A stretch of DNA of 64,000 bases, from the NCBI GenBank assembly GCA_022813625.1, contig JAKLMB010000007.1:1388585-1452584 (forward strand), read 5' to 3'. How positions within the stretch are numbered: the first letter of the stretch is position 1; every line of letters starts with the position of its first letter. The position numbers and the translations under genes were made by a program. Below, piece by piece: positions 35,264 through 46,647 of this stretch. The notes beneath the pieces were generated by a model. It did no database searches and was not told the origin of the DNA. It saw only the letters and a program-made list of their open reading frames with translations. The stretch is from Aaosphaeria pasadenensis (Eukaryota > Ascomycota > Dothideomycetes > Pleosporales).

Positions 35264-35925
35264 TTATACATGCCCTTCTCGTCGATCTATGCCAACCAAC
35301 TCATACTCTCCAGCTCCATCACGACCACCACCTCTCCCGGCATCTTCTATATGGCCCACCTCAGTATCCTCTATCGATTGGTTTGTTGGTTGTCTAGCCT
35401 TGCCACCAAAATTAATGGGTCGTAATTCACGCCACTGACATGCCCAAACACCAAGAGACGTCATGAGTGTAGCGCTGCACAGTTGTAGGCCCCACCAGAA
35501 AAGATTGGACGGAAAGGCGTGGGAGTACAATGAGGTCACCACGAGGTGAATGAAGTGAACAGTAACCGCAAAATCGAGAACGAGCTTCGAGCGCGCTATG
35601 AGTAGCAAGATAAAAACAACACTGGTCTCTAAGTCAGCTAATGGGGAGCTTCGCTTTTCCCTATCGCAGGCGCTTACCAAGCCAGGCTGTTCAACAACCA
35701 AACCAGACCAAGAGTCCATCCAACAGTGGTATCGCCGCGGAGGCTACGCCAGCTGAACAGCAAATCGGCGCTGATTTCTTTTCCCGCTACTAAGGCTGTG
35801 AATATGATGAGAACTGCAGCGCAGGCATAGTAGGCAACTTGGAGGATTATTATCTGCGAAAGGATCCGGGTTGGCGACAGGTCTGAGAGTGCGCCAGGTC
35901 GAGGCGGGCGACGTCGACGTGGCAT
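35264..35925 (-). CDS. SYS1: Golgi integral membrane protein Sys1
   Basis: Sys1 is a four-helix Golgi membrane protein that recruits the Arl3/ARFRP1 GTPase to the trans-Golgi. Exons on the minus strand are 35925-35678 and 35621-35264 (56-base intron), giving about 201 residues. The family pattern is visible: SDLSPTRILSQIIILQVAYYA near the start, then helices ILTALVAG-type, GWTLGLVWLLNSLAW and VVFILLLIARSKLVLDFAVTVHFIHLVVTSLYS. FPSNLFWWGLQLCSATLMTSLGVWACQWRELRPI-type sequence follows. The C-terminal tail is polar. The intron interrupts the third helix region. SYS1 is divergent from COA6 across 361 bases. Confidence 0.9.
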
Positions 35926-36286
35926 CGGCCTTAAAGAGTCGATTTTGTGTCACTGAACATACACTCAAATAGCAAGTGATGAAAGATTATGGGGTAGGAG
36001 ACGCCGTGTCTAGATGTTCTGGGGCTTTGTAGCGGGTATTCATGCAGGCATACCCCGAGGGCCGGCTATTTGTTTCCCCGCGGCGGTCCGTTCCCCGACA
36101 GCTACCAACAATCAGAACATCACGCAACAAGAATCGCAGAGCATTAACACCATCGAATCAAGCACCAAGAGTGAGTTACTCTACAATTTCGATTAGTCGT
36201 TTGACTTTTGACTGACTTCCGACTGACTTGCAGGAACTTTGCATGGATTAGCCCTGCACTAGGTCATTTCCAAACCGAATCATATC
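35926..36286. promoter_or_regulatory. Bidirectional region between SYS1 and COA6
   Basis: This segment carries a GC-rich patch (36045-36100) and a probable 5' UTR intron of COA6 at 36171-36233. A 60-codon frame at 36014-36196 is not supported. Confidence 0.55.
36171..36233 (+). other. Probable intron in the 5' UTR of COA6
   Basis: The donor GTGAGT, branch-like GACTGAC and acceptor CTTGCAG frame 63 bases, a typical intron length for this window, ending 53 bases before the COA6 start codon. Confidence 0.5.
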
Positions 36287-36723
36287 ATGGGCTGGCTACC
36301 GTGGAGCTCGTCAGACGAGAACGATGGCGTGAAGAAAACATCTGGTGGCGCTTTCGAGTCCCCTAGCCGGACAAACAGAGTCAAATGCTACGAAGCCCGC
36401 GACGCCTTTTTCGAATGCTTGGATCGCAACAAAATTTTGGACAGCATCAACACAAAAAAGGGCCAATCTGCTGCAACGAGAGCCTGTGGACAAGAAGACG
36501 TTGTCTTTGAAAAGAACTGCGCACACAGTTGGGTAAGATCCTACCATGACACCCCGTCAGAATGCTATTCCGTCGTCGTGAAGTAAAGCTTATGATTACC
36601 TAGGTGGAATACTTCAAGAAACAGCGCGTCGTAAACTACCAAAAAGAGCAAACCATCAAGAAGATAGAGGCCGAAGGGGGAGATATCGTCGCACCACAAT
36701 TACCTACCCGCCAACAGAGTTGA
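36287..36723 (+). CDS. COA6: Cytochrome c oxidase assembly factor 6 (Coa6)
   Basis: Coa6 is a small twin-cysteine protein of the mitochondrial intermembrane space needed for copper delivery to Cox2. Exons are 36287-36532 and 36604-36723, giving 121 residues. The twin motifs are C34-X9-C44 (KCYEARDAFFECLDRN) and C67-X10-C78 (ACGQEDVVFEKNCAHSW), which is the Coa6-specific CX9C/CX10C spacing. The second exon supplies the usual VEYFKKQRVVNYQKEQTIK helix. If the intron were retained, the helix would be replaced by a short unrelated tail. The N-terminus MGWLPW is conserved among fungal Coa6 proteins. Confidence 0.93.
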
Positions 36724-37668
36724 TTCTATCATGATGGTTTGTATATTTTGTACGATATTTGTAATGAGTACGGAGCTACGAAACTTAAACCAAGACTGTA
36801 TCATGTAGGTACTTATGATGTTCCTAGCCCAAGGTAACCTCCATTGATCCATTCCTCTGAGTCGAATACTGCTTCTGCCGGAAGTGCAAGGCGTCAGCAT
36901 GTGGTCATGCATATTGGTGCGGAGGTCATATCTATAATCTTTGAACAACTGCATCTCGTACGCCAACATTTGGTCACAGTAGATATATACGCATTGCAGT
37001 AGGCATGATCTATCAATGGGAGAGTTACATTGCTCCTCAGTAAAATAGAGGCCATTCCTTAGGCATTTGAAGGCTGTGTCGTATGTGATGCGGGATACAT
37101 GGAACTTCAAACGTACACGAGATACAGAGTAGTGTCCCACACTATCGATAGAGGAAAAGGGTTGTAATGTAAGAATAAGTGAACTGTGTGAAGGCGGTAC
37201 GGGGTGCCATCAGGGGTCTACCGTCCTCCTACTCCATGTATTAAAGATGGTACGGAGTACAATATATCTTGGAATATCTCTATACTTTAACTAGGAGGTG
37301 ACTAATGAGTACGCGTAGTTAACTAACTATGGTTGAAACTGTTGATCCACGGGGCCAACCCGATGTGCCAACCCTCTCCTTTCGAAACACTTGGCGATGG
37401 AATGAAAAAAAAGGCACTACATTAGTGCCATCTATGAATTCTTAACTAACCGAAATAAGCCATGCAGAGAGTCCCATCGGGACTTGTGATATTCTTCCCA
37501 GAAGATCCTCCTAATCGCTCATTGGTGAAAAAGGTACCCTTGTGCATGAATCTACCTTGCAGGCTTGCACCAACATTGTCCATCCGTTACCCTTGTAATG
37601 CTAGTATGATCGAAGGCTGGGAGAGCGCCACTGACATCATGTACATGATTGTGGTTTGTTTTCTGAGC
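36724..37668. other. Convergent region between COA6 and the PARG-like gene
   Basis: No gene is recognised in this 945-base stretch. One TACGGAGTA motif is at 37251. Frames at 36700-37140 (-) and 37462-37749 (+) have no recognisable features. Confidence 0.55.
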
Positions 37669-38612
37669 TCACCAGTACTGGGTAGGGAAGAGTGCAGAAG
37701 GATCGAACTCTTCGCGGAAAACATCCGCCTCAGACAGTCCTCCCTTTGAAGAATTCCCTGTCACGTTATGTTCAATTGCAAACACCACGTCTGTAAAGAC
37801 TCCACGAAATTCCTCTTCCTCGAACAGAAGTTTCCTCCACATCTTTGCCACTTCTCCTACTGGGTTGCGGAAGATGGGGCCAACACCAAACGCACCAATG
37901 CAAAGACTGGTGTGTCCACAGTAGGAAGCAATGCGGAGAACAGACCGCATTTTCTCTTTCATGAGCTCTTTCTCTTGCACGAAAGAATAGCATGCACCCG
38001 CCTCATCGAGTTTTGGTCTTCGTATAGGCGCAACGGATATTACTGGGAGCCATCGCATTTCTTTCCAGTGTGCATAATTCTGATCCGGACCATCTCGGAA
38101 AACATCTACACATGATTAGTTTCAACGTTACTGACGTTCACTGACATAAACGTACACACTTGCGGTGAATAAACACCTCCTCGCTGAGGAATTGGATAGA
38201 GATTGTGACCTGGTGAAAGGTGGACAGCCCACGGCATTGTGAGTGCCTGAACAAGATTGCTTCTTCGGGCGAAACATTCTTCGGGTGCCATCAACCCAGA
38301 TTCCCAGTCACCGCCTGCACGTTTCTCATTTGCCATGTTCACGACAGGAATACGTTTCGTGAGTTGTTGGTTAGAGGCATCCGTTTCTGAGTATTGGTAC
38401 CAGCCAAGAGCGTAGTCAACAGGATCGCCTTCCACGACAGCTACTCGTAGCCTCTGCTTTGACTTCTTATCTGGGGGTATCTTGATGGAGGCTGAGTCGG
38501 TGTAGAGGTAAGAGGTCACTGGATCTTTTATGTAGTGTTTCAGGATAAGAGGCATGTAATGTCGTTTCGCCTCTCCAGCTATATCTGACGGCTTCTGACG
38601 GGCCGGAGGCAT
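37669..38612 (-). CDS. PARG-like macrodomain protein (TIGR02452/DUF2263 type)
   Basis: The product resembles fungal proteins with a microbial-type poly(ADP-ribose) glycohydrolase domain. Exons on the minus strand are 38612-38156 and 38105-37669, giving about 297 residues; the GTACGT donor restores SPQVYVFRDG. Visible landmarks are VVNMANEKRAGGDWESG, the CFARRSNL segment, YPIPQRGGVYSPQV, PVISVAPIRRPKL and the C-terminal CIGAFGVGPIFRNPVGEVAKMW. Canonical PARG uses a GGG-X(6-8)-QEE signature; here the equivalent region reads AGGD...APEE (residues 99-112). The second Glu pair is kept but the third Gly and the Gln are changed. I recall similar AGGDW/APEE variants in fungal homologues, so activity on ADP-ribose is uncertain. 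Confidence 0.75.
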
Positions 38613-40451
38613 TCTATTTGTGCAGTAACCAATGTGAGAAACAGATCAGAGACGATGAAGTCTGGCAGTATGAAGATTTTGACAAGGGGTTGACCTGGCC
38701 AGGCAGTTGAACAAGAGAATGAAAACTGAAGACTGATCGGTTCCAGATAAGGTGAAACGGGCGAGGAAATCGAAATTTCGATGAGTACATCTTTTCCAAG
38801 GGCGTGAGGTGAAGGGATCTTAAAGAAATGGACTAGGAGCTATTCACTAGCATGCACCGTCCCGCCTATTAACACACGATTGGCAGCCGATGGCGTGTCT
38901 GAAGGACAGGTGGAAATCAGCCATACTGCATATTCAAGGTCATAAACACGGGCGGCATCCCGCCGCCATCGCGCAGTTGTATCGAGGTGCAGCATGAACC
39001 AAGACCTGAGTAGTACCTAGTACAAAGTAGGATAGGGACAGATCATTTGAGCTCCGGAACCGAGCGTTTCCTAGCAGATAGATCGATGCGTGCTGAGGAA
39101 GGCGTATCCACATGTTGCTGGGGTCGTGGCTCAGTGTATCTTGTGGAAGATTGGCTGGACGAGCTCGATGGCCACGCATGTCAGTCTTAGGGTACAATGA
39201 GCGGAAAGATGATTCAACGAGGCGACACATGCGGGGCATTGTGTGAGAAGGACCATGAGTATGTACAGACGATGGAAAGATTTCTAGGCCTGCCGACCTA
39301 CCTACATGCAGGCATGGAGATCCAGATCTGGGACCGCACGATGACGGCCTCCTAGTGAGATCCTGCACGAGTAGCGCGTCGATGCTCGGTAGAGGGCTCC
39401 GGATGCTGCAGGGATGGAGAGTTTTTGCGGCACAGGATTGGCTGTTACCGGATTTCGCCCATACTTCCGCATACACAGCAGTGGCTCATGGTTACCGTCC
39501 TGTCCTGAGGACGTGTGTGTATCACATACTTTGTCTCACCAAATGATCAACCTGAATGGTCTCGATCGCGTCAATTTCAGCAATTGGGACAGCTTCAGGG
39601 CGAGCATATCCGCACGTTGTGACCCGACTGAGATTGTGGAAGCTCATTGGGCGAATTAATAACGACGACGATGGCGTTTCGCAGGTTTAAGAGAAGTGAA
39701 AGATACCGAATGGAGATGGGACCTCGTGGCTTATACAGAGCGCTCGTATAAGGCTTTGACTCCAGTGCTTCGTACATACAGCAGGGGTATGCCACTTGAT
39801 ATCATTGTTGAACGAACATTGAAACATCTGGGAGGGCCACCACGTCGGTCTGTGTTTCCTGTGTGCTTTGCCCTATCTGTGTGTCGCCTTGTGTGACCAA
39901 ATGGAACACTCCCTAGTTCGCCAAAAACAAATTGCATGTGACTTAATTATGATAATGGGAGTACGGAGTACACACTCTATCAATGTCGTCGACCTGGCAT
40001 GACAGATACTTGGGTTTTGGTGCGCACAACTGCATGTACCGTGATAGCTCTTGTGCGAATGGGATTCGCGGTTACAATACATCAAGGACGCGCAAGGGGC
40101 TCTATACGCCATAGAGTGGGGAAGCAAGGCTGTCGTAACAGTACATACTCTGTAACAACTGGCTGCAAATTTCCACACATGCAGTACTCCGTACATTTGG
40201 CCTTTCATCAAAGCCTGGATGTGTGAGATAAACACTGCGCTACCTCGTCTACGGGTGGATGACAGTTGAAGTGCCACGATTGATGGGAGGCGGCGCCGGG
40301 AGTGACTCCCAGAGGCCCGTAGGGCGGGGCCAGCTGGCCATCGAGTCGTTTCCCTTACACAAACAGATCATGGATCGCGAATCGTGTGCGCCCTAAACCG
40401 AGACGTCCAAGTCATCCCCGCCATGGATCATGCCACTAATTACTGAGAAGC

Positions 40452-40515
<64 letters not shown>

Positions 40516-41719
40516 CCCCAGACAAGCCGTAGAGTGTTGTGTACGAGGTAGATACACCGTACACCCAACGCCCATGTATGGCACGCCTGGCGCCAGCGCT
40601 GAGCGCCCAGTGCCACACAAAGATTGTGGGACACGAGTGTAGAAGCGATACTACGAGTACGGAGTAGTGTCACTGGCGATATTTGCAGGCGATACTTTGT
40701 ACTGACGATATTGACAAGACACAATCTGCAACTCCTACACAATAACCGACAATCCACGAATCTCTCCTAGCATGCGTTTCAAGCAACTATTCCAACTCTA
40801 GATGCTCTTCGACGATACTGTACTGATGTTAAGGACGACGGTGCGGAGTACGGAGGACTAGGGTTGGATAGAAGACCTTCCATCGATTTGAAGGTGAGAG
40901 CTGCCATGCTCGGTGCACGGCATGCTGCTTGTGTACTCCGTTTATGAGATGTGGTATGTAGGCAGCGACAAGTCTTCGAGCGCTTCGATGATAATGATGG
41001 TGATGACGGTAATGATAATGAGCAATTAGACGTACCTTGCTGCTAAGGTACAGGTATAGTTAAATACCTAGCACTACTTAGTACATACCTAGTTACGAGA
41101 ATGTACGAGTAGTAGTATTAGTTGGTTGCTGTTGGGTAGGCTGATCTGATTGCTGATTGCTCAATGGCCCAAGCTTTGCAAAACCCCCCGCGCCCCTGTT
41201 GCTCTGACCTCTTATCGTTCGGAACAGTCAATGTACTCCATACTCATACTCTGATTCCTACTGCACCATACAGATAACCATACTCGAAGCTTTCAGTATC
41301 CCGTTAGGCGCACCCTGTATTGAAAGCAGCATCTACTCTAAACTCTCACCCCTTGGTGTAAAAAGAAAAAGGGAAGAAAAAGAAAAAGCAAATAGCCGAA
41401 CAGCATCCCGCACTGTACCCGACTTTCCCGTCAAAGTGTTTTATTTTTCACCTGAACCCGTTTTTCCTTTTTTTTGAGGACAAGGGTAAGGGGTACAATA
41501 GAAAGAACGCAGAGAGCAATCGTCTCTGGTTACCGCAACAGTTTCAACAGTAGCAATAGCGGTGGAAGAAGATTACGAGGGAGCGAGGAGAAGTGTTGAA
41601 CAAGGACAAACACGGCGAAAAGAGGGAGTAAAGCAAGAAGAGAAGGAAGGCGAGGAATAGAGTCGAAAAGGAGCAGTACACGACGACACCACTAAAAGCT
41701 ACGAGTCTCGAATACACCA
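38613..41719. other. 3.1 kb interval without a recognisable gene
   Basis: Neither strand shows a recognisable protein or credible splice structure. The interval has three TACTCCGTA-type motifs (39962, 40185, 40658), an (AG)31 tract, and two GC-rich palindromes (GGGAGTGACTCCC at 40298 and GGCCAGCTGGCC at 40328). The last 400 bases before AsnRS are purine-rich on the plus strand. The longest minus frame (38940-39476, 178 codons) has no family features. Confidence 0.6.
40453..40514. repeat. (AG)31 microsatellite
   Basis: This is an uninterrupted run of AG for 62 bases. It creates spurious Arg-Glu and Ser-Leu frames on the two strands. Confidence 0.98.
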
Positions 41720-43502
41720 ATGACTGCTAGAATTCTCCACTCGTTGCCTCATCGGTTGTCCCGACCTCTGCAACAATCTTCACAATGCCCTTTCCGCGCC
41801 GTTGAATCTCCTATTCCTCTGGATGCACTTTCACGGCGCCGCTCACGCTTTCACTCCACCCTCACTCCTATTTCTATCGCCTCGCTCTTGAACCCACAGC
41901 CTGGTCACTCGCAGCACAGCTCCATCATTACAGCCGATGCTAGTGCTGCTCCATGCATTACTGTAAATGGGTTCGTTCGATCGGTGCGGAAACAGAAACG
42001 TGTGGCTTTTGCAGCAGTAGGCGATGGCTCAAGCCTGCAAACGATCCAGGCCGTTTTGTCTCCAGAGCAAGCAGAAAAGTCAGTCATCGCCCACTTCTCG
42101 ACAACACCATGCTGATCTACTTGTACCGCCAGTCTATCTACGGGTGTAGCTGTGGCAATCACCGGCCAGTGGACTCCATCCCCGGGGCAAGGCCAGACAC
42201 ACGAACTAGTGACGAAGGGCATACGCATTCTAGGGGGCAATGATGCTGCTGTAAGTGGGCTGCCGTTCATATATACAAGCTGTCCGCATCTGCAGAGCGA
42301 TTCTAACGCCAAGGCAGTCAAGTCCACTGCAGAAGAAGTACCAAACATCAGAGTACCTACGCACACTGCCTCATCTGCGCTCGCGTCTTCCGTTCAACGC
42401 TTTACTTCTGCGACTCAGGTCGCAGGTTATAGCCCAGATGACCCAACATTTCTCCAATCTTGATTTCGTGCAAGTTCATCCGCCGCTGATAACATCATCT
42501 GACTGCGAAGGCGCTGGTGAGGTTTTCACAGTGTCCCCAGATGCAAACTCTCCTCCGAATTGCATTGCAGATGGACAGGCCGCGTCGAAAGATCAATTCT
42601 TCCAGGCACCCAAATACCTAACAGTTTCGAGCCAGTTGCATCTAGAAGCGTTTGCCCAGTCCGTCAACAAAGTGTGGACATTGTCTCCCACCTTTCGCGC
42701 GGAGAAAAGCGACACGCCTCGCCATCTGAGTGAGTTTTACATGCTAGAGGCGGAACTCACATTTGTAGAGGACATGGCAGAAGTCATGGATGTGGTTGAG
42801 GATATGCTGCGCGCCATCGCGCGACATCTCCAATCCTCTTACGTTGGTCAGGAGCTGCTCCAAGCTCGAAGAAAAAAATCCGAGCCTCACGACGGCGATA
42901 CGATATCCGAAGCTGGTTTGGCGCAAAGGTGGCAAGGCCTTGTGGATGGGCCCTGGCCACGGATCGAGTACAATGAGGCTATAGTGTATCTTATGGATGC
43001 TGTGGCTCAGGGTGAGGTGTGTTTCGATTTCCCGCCCGATCACGCCGAGGGTCTGCAAACAGAACATGAACGCTTCTTAGCCGAGAAGCTTGGGCGCGGA
43101 GGACCGGTCTTTGTTATGAATTATCCTCAAAGTATCAAGCCTTTCTACATGTCGCCTTCGAAAACAGCAGATGGAGACACTCGGCAGCCGACGGCCGCTT
43201 GCTTCGATCTTCTAGTGCCGGAGATATGCGAGCTAGTAGGCGGCTCGATGAGAGAGCACCGGCTGGCCGAACTCGTTCAAGCCATGGATGAACGTGGGCT
43301 CCGGCATTCGATGTCCGGCCAACTTGACGGCCAGATGTCAGATGGTCCGCTTGAATGGTACCTTGACCTCCGCCGCTACGGCAGTGTTCCACACGGCGGA
43401 TTTGGATTGGGGTTCGATCGACTGTTGTGCTATCTATCTGGGGTCTCTAATATCAAGGATGTAGTCAGTTTCCCCAGATGGCATAAACGGTGCGACTGTT
43501 GA
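41720..43502 (+). CDS. SLM5: Asparaginyl-tRNA synthetase, mitochondrial type
   Basis: This class IIb aminoacyl-tRNA synthetase charges tRNA-Asn; the N-terminus (Arg/Ser/Leu-rich, no acidic residues for about 30 positions) points to mitochondria. Exons are 41720-42078, 42133-42250 and 42318-43502, giving about 553 residues. The anticodon-binding OB fold begins ITVNGFVRSVRKQKRVAFAAVGDG and continues with LSTGVAVAITGQW across the first intron. The hinge PLQKKYQTSEYLRTLPHLR is typical of AsnRS. The catalytic core has FVQVHPPLITSSDCEGAGEVF, FRAEKSDTPRHLSEFYMLEAE (motif 2) and GFGLGFDRLL (motif 3). The first donor is the less usual GTCAGT; phases agree. Confidence 0.92.
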
Positions 43503-45269
43503 AGATGGCCGCGTTGTATTCTATCGGGCATGGAAGTAAGAATCTGTAAGATTGCTGTGTGTACGAGGTATATATGTCAACCTACCTAGGTTAGTATTAT
43601 AAGAATATTCATTTTCCCTTGATGCTATGTGCATACACCGAGGTGCATCAAACTGGGGACTTGGACGTCATGCGCCGAGTTGGGTTTTCTTTCCTTTTGT
43701 TCGTGAAGGGCGACAGAGGAAGTATACGAGCCTGTGGGCCCCGACGTCGGGTTGATCAAGCCAGTAAGGTGGGAGGAGATGCGGAAAAGCAGCTATCGTG
43801 GAGGGGATATTGTGGTGTGAAAAGAGGAAGCGTATCGGGGTCTCGGAGCAAGACAAAGAGGGGAGTCAGTATAAAACGAACGCACGGAGTATTCACTCGC
43901 AGATTGTATCCAAATGCTATAGGAAGGACAGGGTTGGGTATAGGTACTCTATACCCAACGGACTGCCCTAGGTGCGGAGTGCGGAGTAGATGCTTCCTCA
44001 ATGTACATTTTCTTTTCCCTTGTTTATTTGTGTTATGTACTCCGTACTCGTTATTGAATGAATCGATAGGAGTATACGGAGATACTGAATCCCTACACTA
44101 TATATACTAAGTGCCTGCCTGGGTGCCTAGGGAGTTGCAAAGCGAAAGAAAGGAAAAATGAAAATGAGAGGTGAGGTGGGGCGGCGGCGGCGAGGATTCT
44201 TGTTATCAGATCAGATTTTTCATCATCCCAGTCACCCCAGTCAGCCCAGCATCTGATAATTTTACCCTTACTACCTACCTACCTAACCTTACCTCTACTC
44301 GTACCGTGCTACGAGGTACCTAACCCTAGAGTGACTAGGTACCTGGTTAGGTAGTTTAGGTTTTAGGTAGTTAGAAAGTACCTGGGTACTTGTGCTCCCT
44401 ACCTCCCTCAAGTTCCAGTCAATGTACTTGGTACCTACCTAGGTACCAGTAGAGTAGGTATTGTCATAGAATGAGTTGTATATATTCAATTACTTTGTAC
44501 TCCGTATATACATAGGAAAGAATAAAGAAAGAGTAATATCAATGGCAGCGTCTTCGAATTGTCCGTCTCCTCGTTTGCTTTTGTCCTTGTCCGGTGACGA
44601 CGTTTCCTCGATTCTCATTTCTCATTTCTCGGTTTTCTCCATTGCGGCCCTCGGCGCTCGGCCCGCCCATAAGAATTTCCATCAGTGGCTGGGACTAACT
44701 AACTATCAAATCTACTCGCAAACTGACTTAACTACTACCACCCACCTACCTACACAGTAGTTACGTATACATACAATCTTTAGACTCATCTCCTTGTCTC
44801 TACAGGACCATATCGTACCGTAGTCCTACCGCACCGTGTAGGTACACTGGCTACCAGTGTGTACCTCAAGAGGGATTCGTTCGACCTTCAAACCTACCTA
44901 TCTATCTACCAGCCTACCTACCTATCCACCTATCGACCAACTATCTGAACCATAACCAATCTACAACACCTACTGCTACTCATACACCACGCCTGGGACT
45001 ACTTACCTACAGTAGCTCGTCATCCTCATCGCCAATTCCTACCAGAGGCACACAACAGGGCAGGATAACAGGGCAGGCTACTGGTACCTCGACCTCTCCC
45101 CCACGCTCTCTTCCGTCGCCTCCTCTTCCCTCCACTACGACCTTCGACCTTACGGCATCTGACCTTTCGTCGCCCGTCGCCCGTCGCCCTTCGCCCATCG
45201 CCCATATCGCCCACACATACTCACTCACTCATCAAGCTGGCACTCGAAGCCCCGTCGCGAGCATTGCCC
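43503..45269. other. 1.8 kb region between AsnRS and MRS3/4
   Basis: No gene is recognised. The interval holds TACTCCGTA motifs at 44038 and 44498, a dense block of ACCT/AGGT repeats (44270-44460) with TACCTAGGTA at 44436, and ACCTACC repeats at 44740-44930. A 163-codon frame at 43619-44110 lacks any family feature. Confidence 0.6.
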
Positions 45270-46647
45270 ATGGCAACCCATGGCCATGCCGAAGTCCACG
45301 AAGCAGAGCATGAGTACGGCTCCCCGGCTTCTTCGCCCATTCTGTTCCCCCTCCTCTCTATAGTTCCCCATGAAGCTCAGGGCGCTGACATGGATCATTC
45401 CAGCTATGAATCGCTACCGCCCAATTTCTCCCTTTCCGCAAACATGGTCGCTGGCGCGTTCGCCGGCATCGCGGTGCGTTAAAACAAACGGCCCACAAAA
45501 CATGGGAATATGGCGCTGACGCGGCAATAGGAACACTCTGTCATGTATCCAGTCGATCTGCTGAAGGTGCGTTGATCCAAGCTGCAGTCGAAACCGCATG
45601 CTGCCGCTCTCATCTCACTTGCTAACGAGCCCAAGACCAGAATGCAAGTCGTAAACCCCTCGCCCACCGCCATGTACAGTGGCATTTCCAATGCCATGAT
45701 CACAATATCACGAGTGGAAGGCTTTCGCACACTGTGGAGGGGACTGTCAAGCGTCGTACTTGGAGCAGGTTCGTAAATGGTTCCTGCAGCTATGTGAATA
45801 ATCCTCTCTTAAACCATTCAACAGGTCCAGCGCATGCTGTCTATTTCGCGTCCTACGAAGCTGTCAAGCATGCCCTCGGTGGCAACGAGGGCAACCAAGA
45901 TGAGCATCACCCAATTGCAGCTGGTTCGTACTGATCCGCCAATTTTTTTTTAAAAAAAGAAAAAGACATTAACCGCTGATCGCCTCGCAGCTGCTAGCGG
46001 AGCCGCAGCCACCATCACCAGTGATGCACTGATGAATCCATTCGATGGTAGGAGACCCACCAAATCCAATGTCCTACACAGCTGATCTCTGTAGTCATCA
46101 AACAGCGCATGCAGTTACATGGTTCAGTCTACAAATCCGTCCCTCACTGCGCACGGGAAGTCCTTCGCACCGAAGGAATATCCGCATTCTACGTATCCTA
46201 TCCCACGACCCTGTGTATGACTGTGCCTTTCACTGCGCTTCAGTTCATGGCATATGAGTCTATTTCCAAGGTTATCAACCCGACCGGCCGATATGATCCT
46301 ACAACACACTGCACGGCAGGAGGTTTAGCGGGTGGCTTTGCCGCTGGTCTCACAACACCTCTGGACGTCATCAAGACATTATTGCAAACACGCGGAAATG
46401 CCACAGATCCAGAGTTACGAAATGTTTCTGGCCTATGGGAGGCAGCCAGAGTCATACATCGTAGAGAAGGCTACATGGGTTACTTCCGAGGTTTGAAACC
46501 TAGGATCATCACAACCATGCCTAGCACTGCCATTTGCTGGTGAGTCGGATATTCGACGAAGGTTTGCAGAATTACTGACAAGCGTTGCTCAGGTCGGCCT
46601 ACGAAATGGCAAAAGCGTTCTTCATCGCACGGGGAGAAAATAGATAA
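45270..46647 (+). CDS. MRS4: Mitochondrial iron carrier, Mrs3/Mrs4 (mitoferrin) type
   Basis: Mrs3/4 carriers move iron across the inner mitochondrial membrane. Seven exons were reconstructed: 45270-45473, 45531-45566, 45636-45768, 45825-45923, 45991-46047, 46095-46539 and 46593-46647, giving 342 residues. Three carrier repeats are visible with their PX[DE]XX[KR] motifs: PVDLLKTRMQ, PFDVIKQRMQ and PLDVIKTLLQ. Residues around FASYEAVKHALGG and PFTALQFMAYESISKV match mitoferrins. The second exon has just 36 bases and covers EHSVMYPVDLLK. The N-terminal extension of about 65 residues is His/Glu-rich. Whether it corresponds to Mrs3 or Mrs4 is not resolvable, since filamentous fungi often have one gene. 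Confidence 0.92.

Noticed and set aside
38940..39476. 178-codon minus-strand frame
   Set aside because: Composition is Ser/Arg/Pro/His-rich with no domain, no splice signals and no recognisable relatives; probably chance in a GC-balanced stretch.
40393..40757. Ser-Leu and Arg-Glu repeat frames on both strands
   Set aside because: They are products of the (AG)31 tract and no flanking coding features are present.
43619..44110. 163-codon plus-strand frame after AsnRS
   Set aside because: The translation is dominated by Arg/Gly/Ser without a motif and runs through repeated TACTCCGTA-type sequence.
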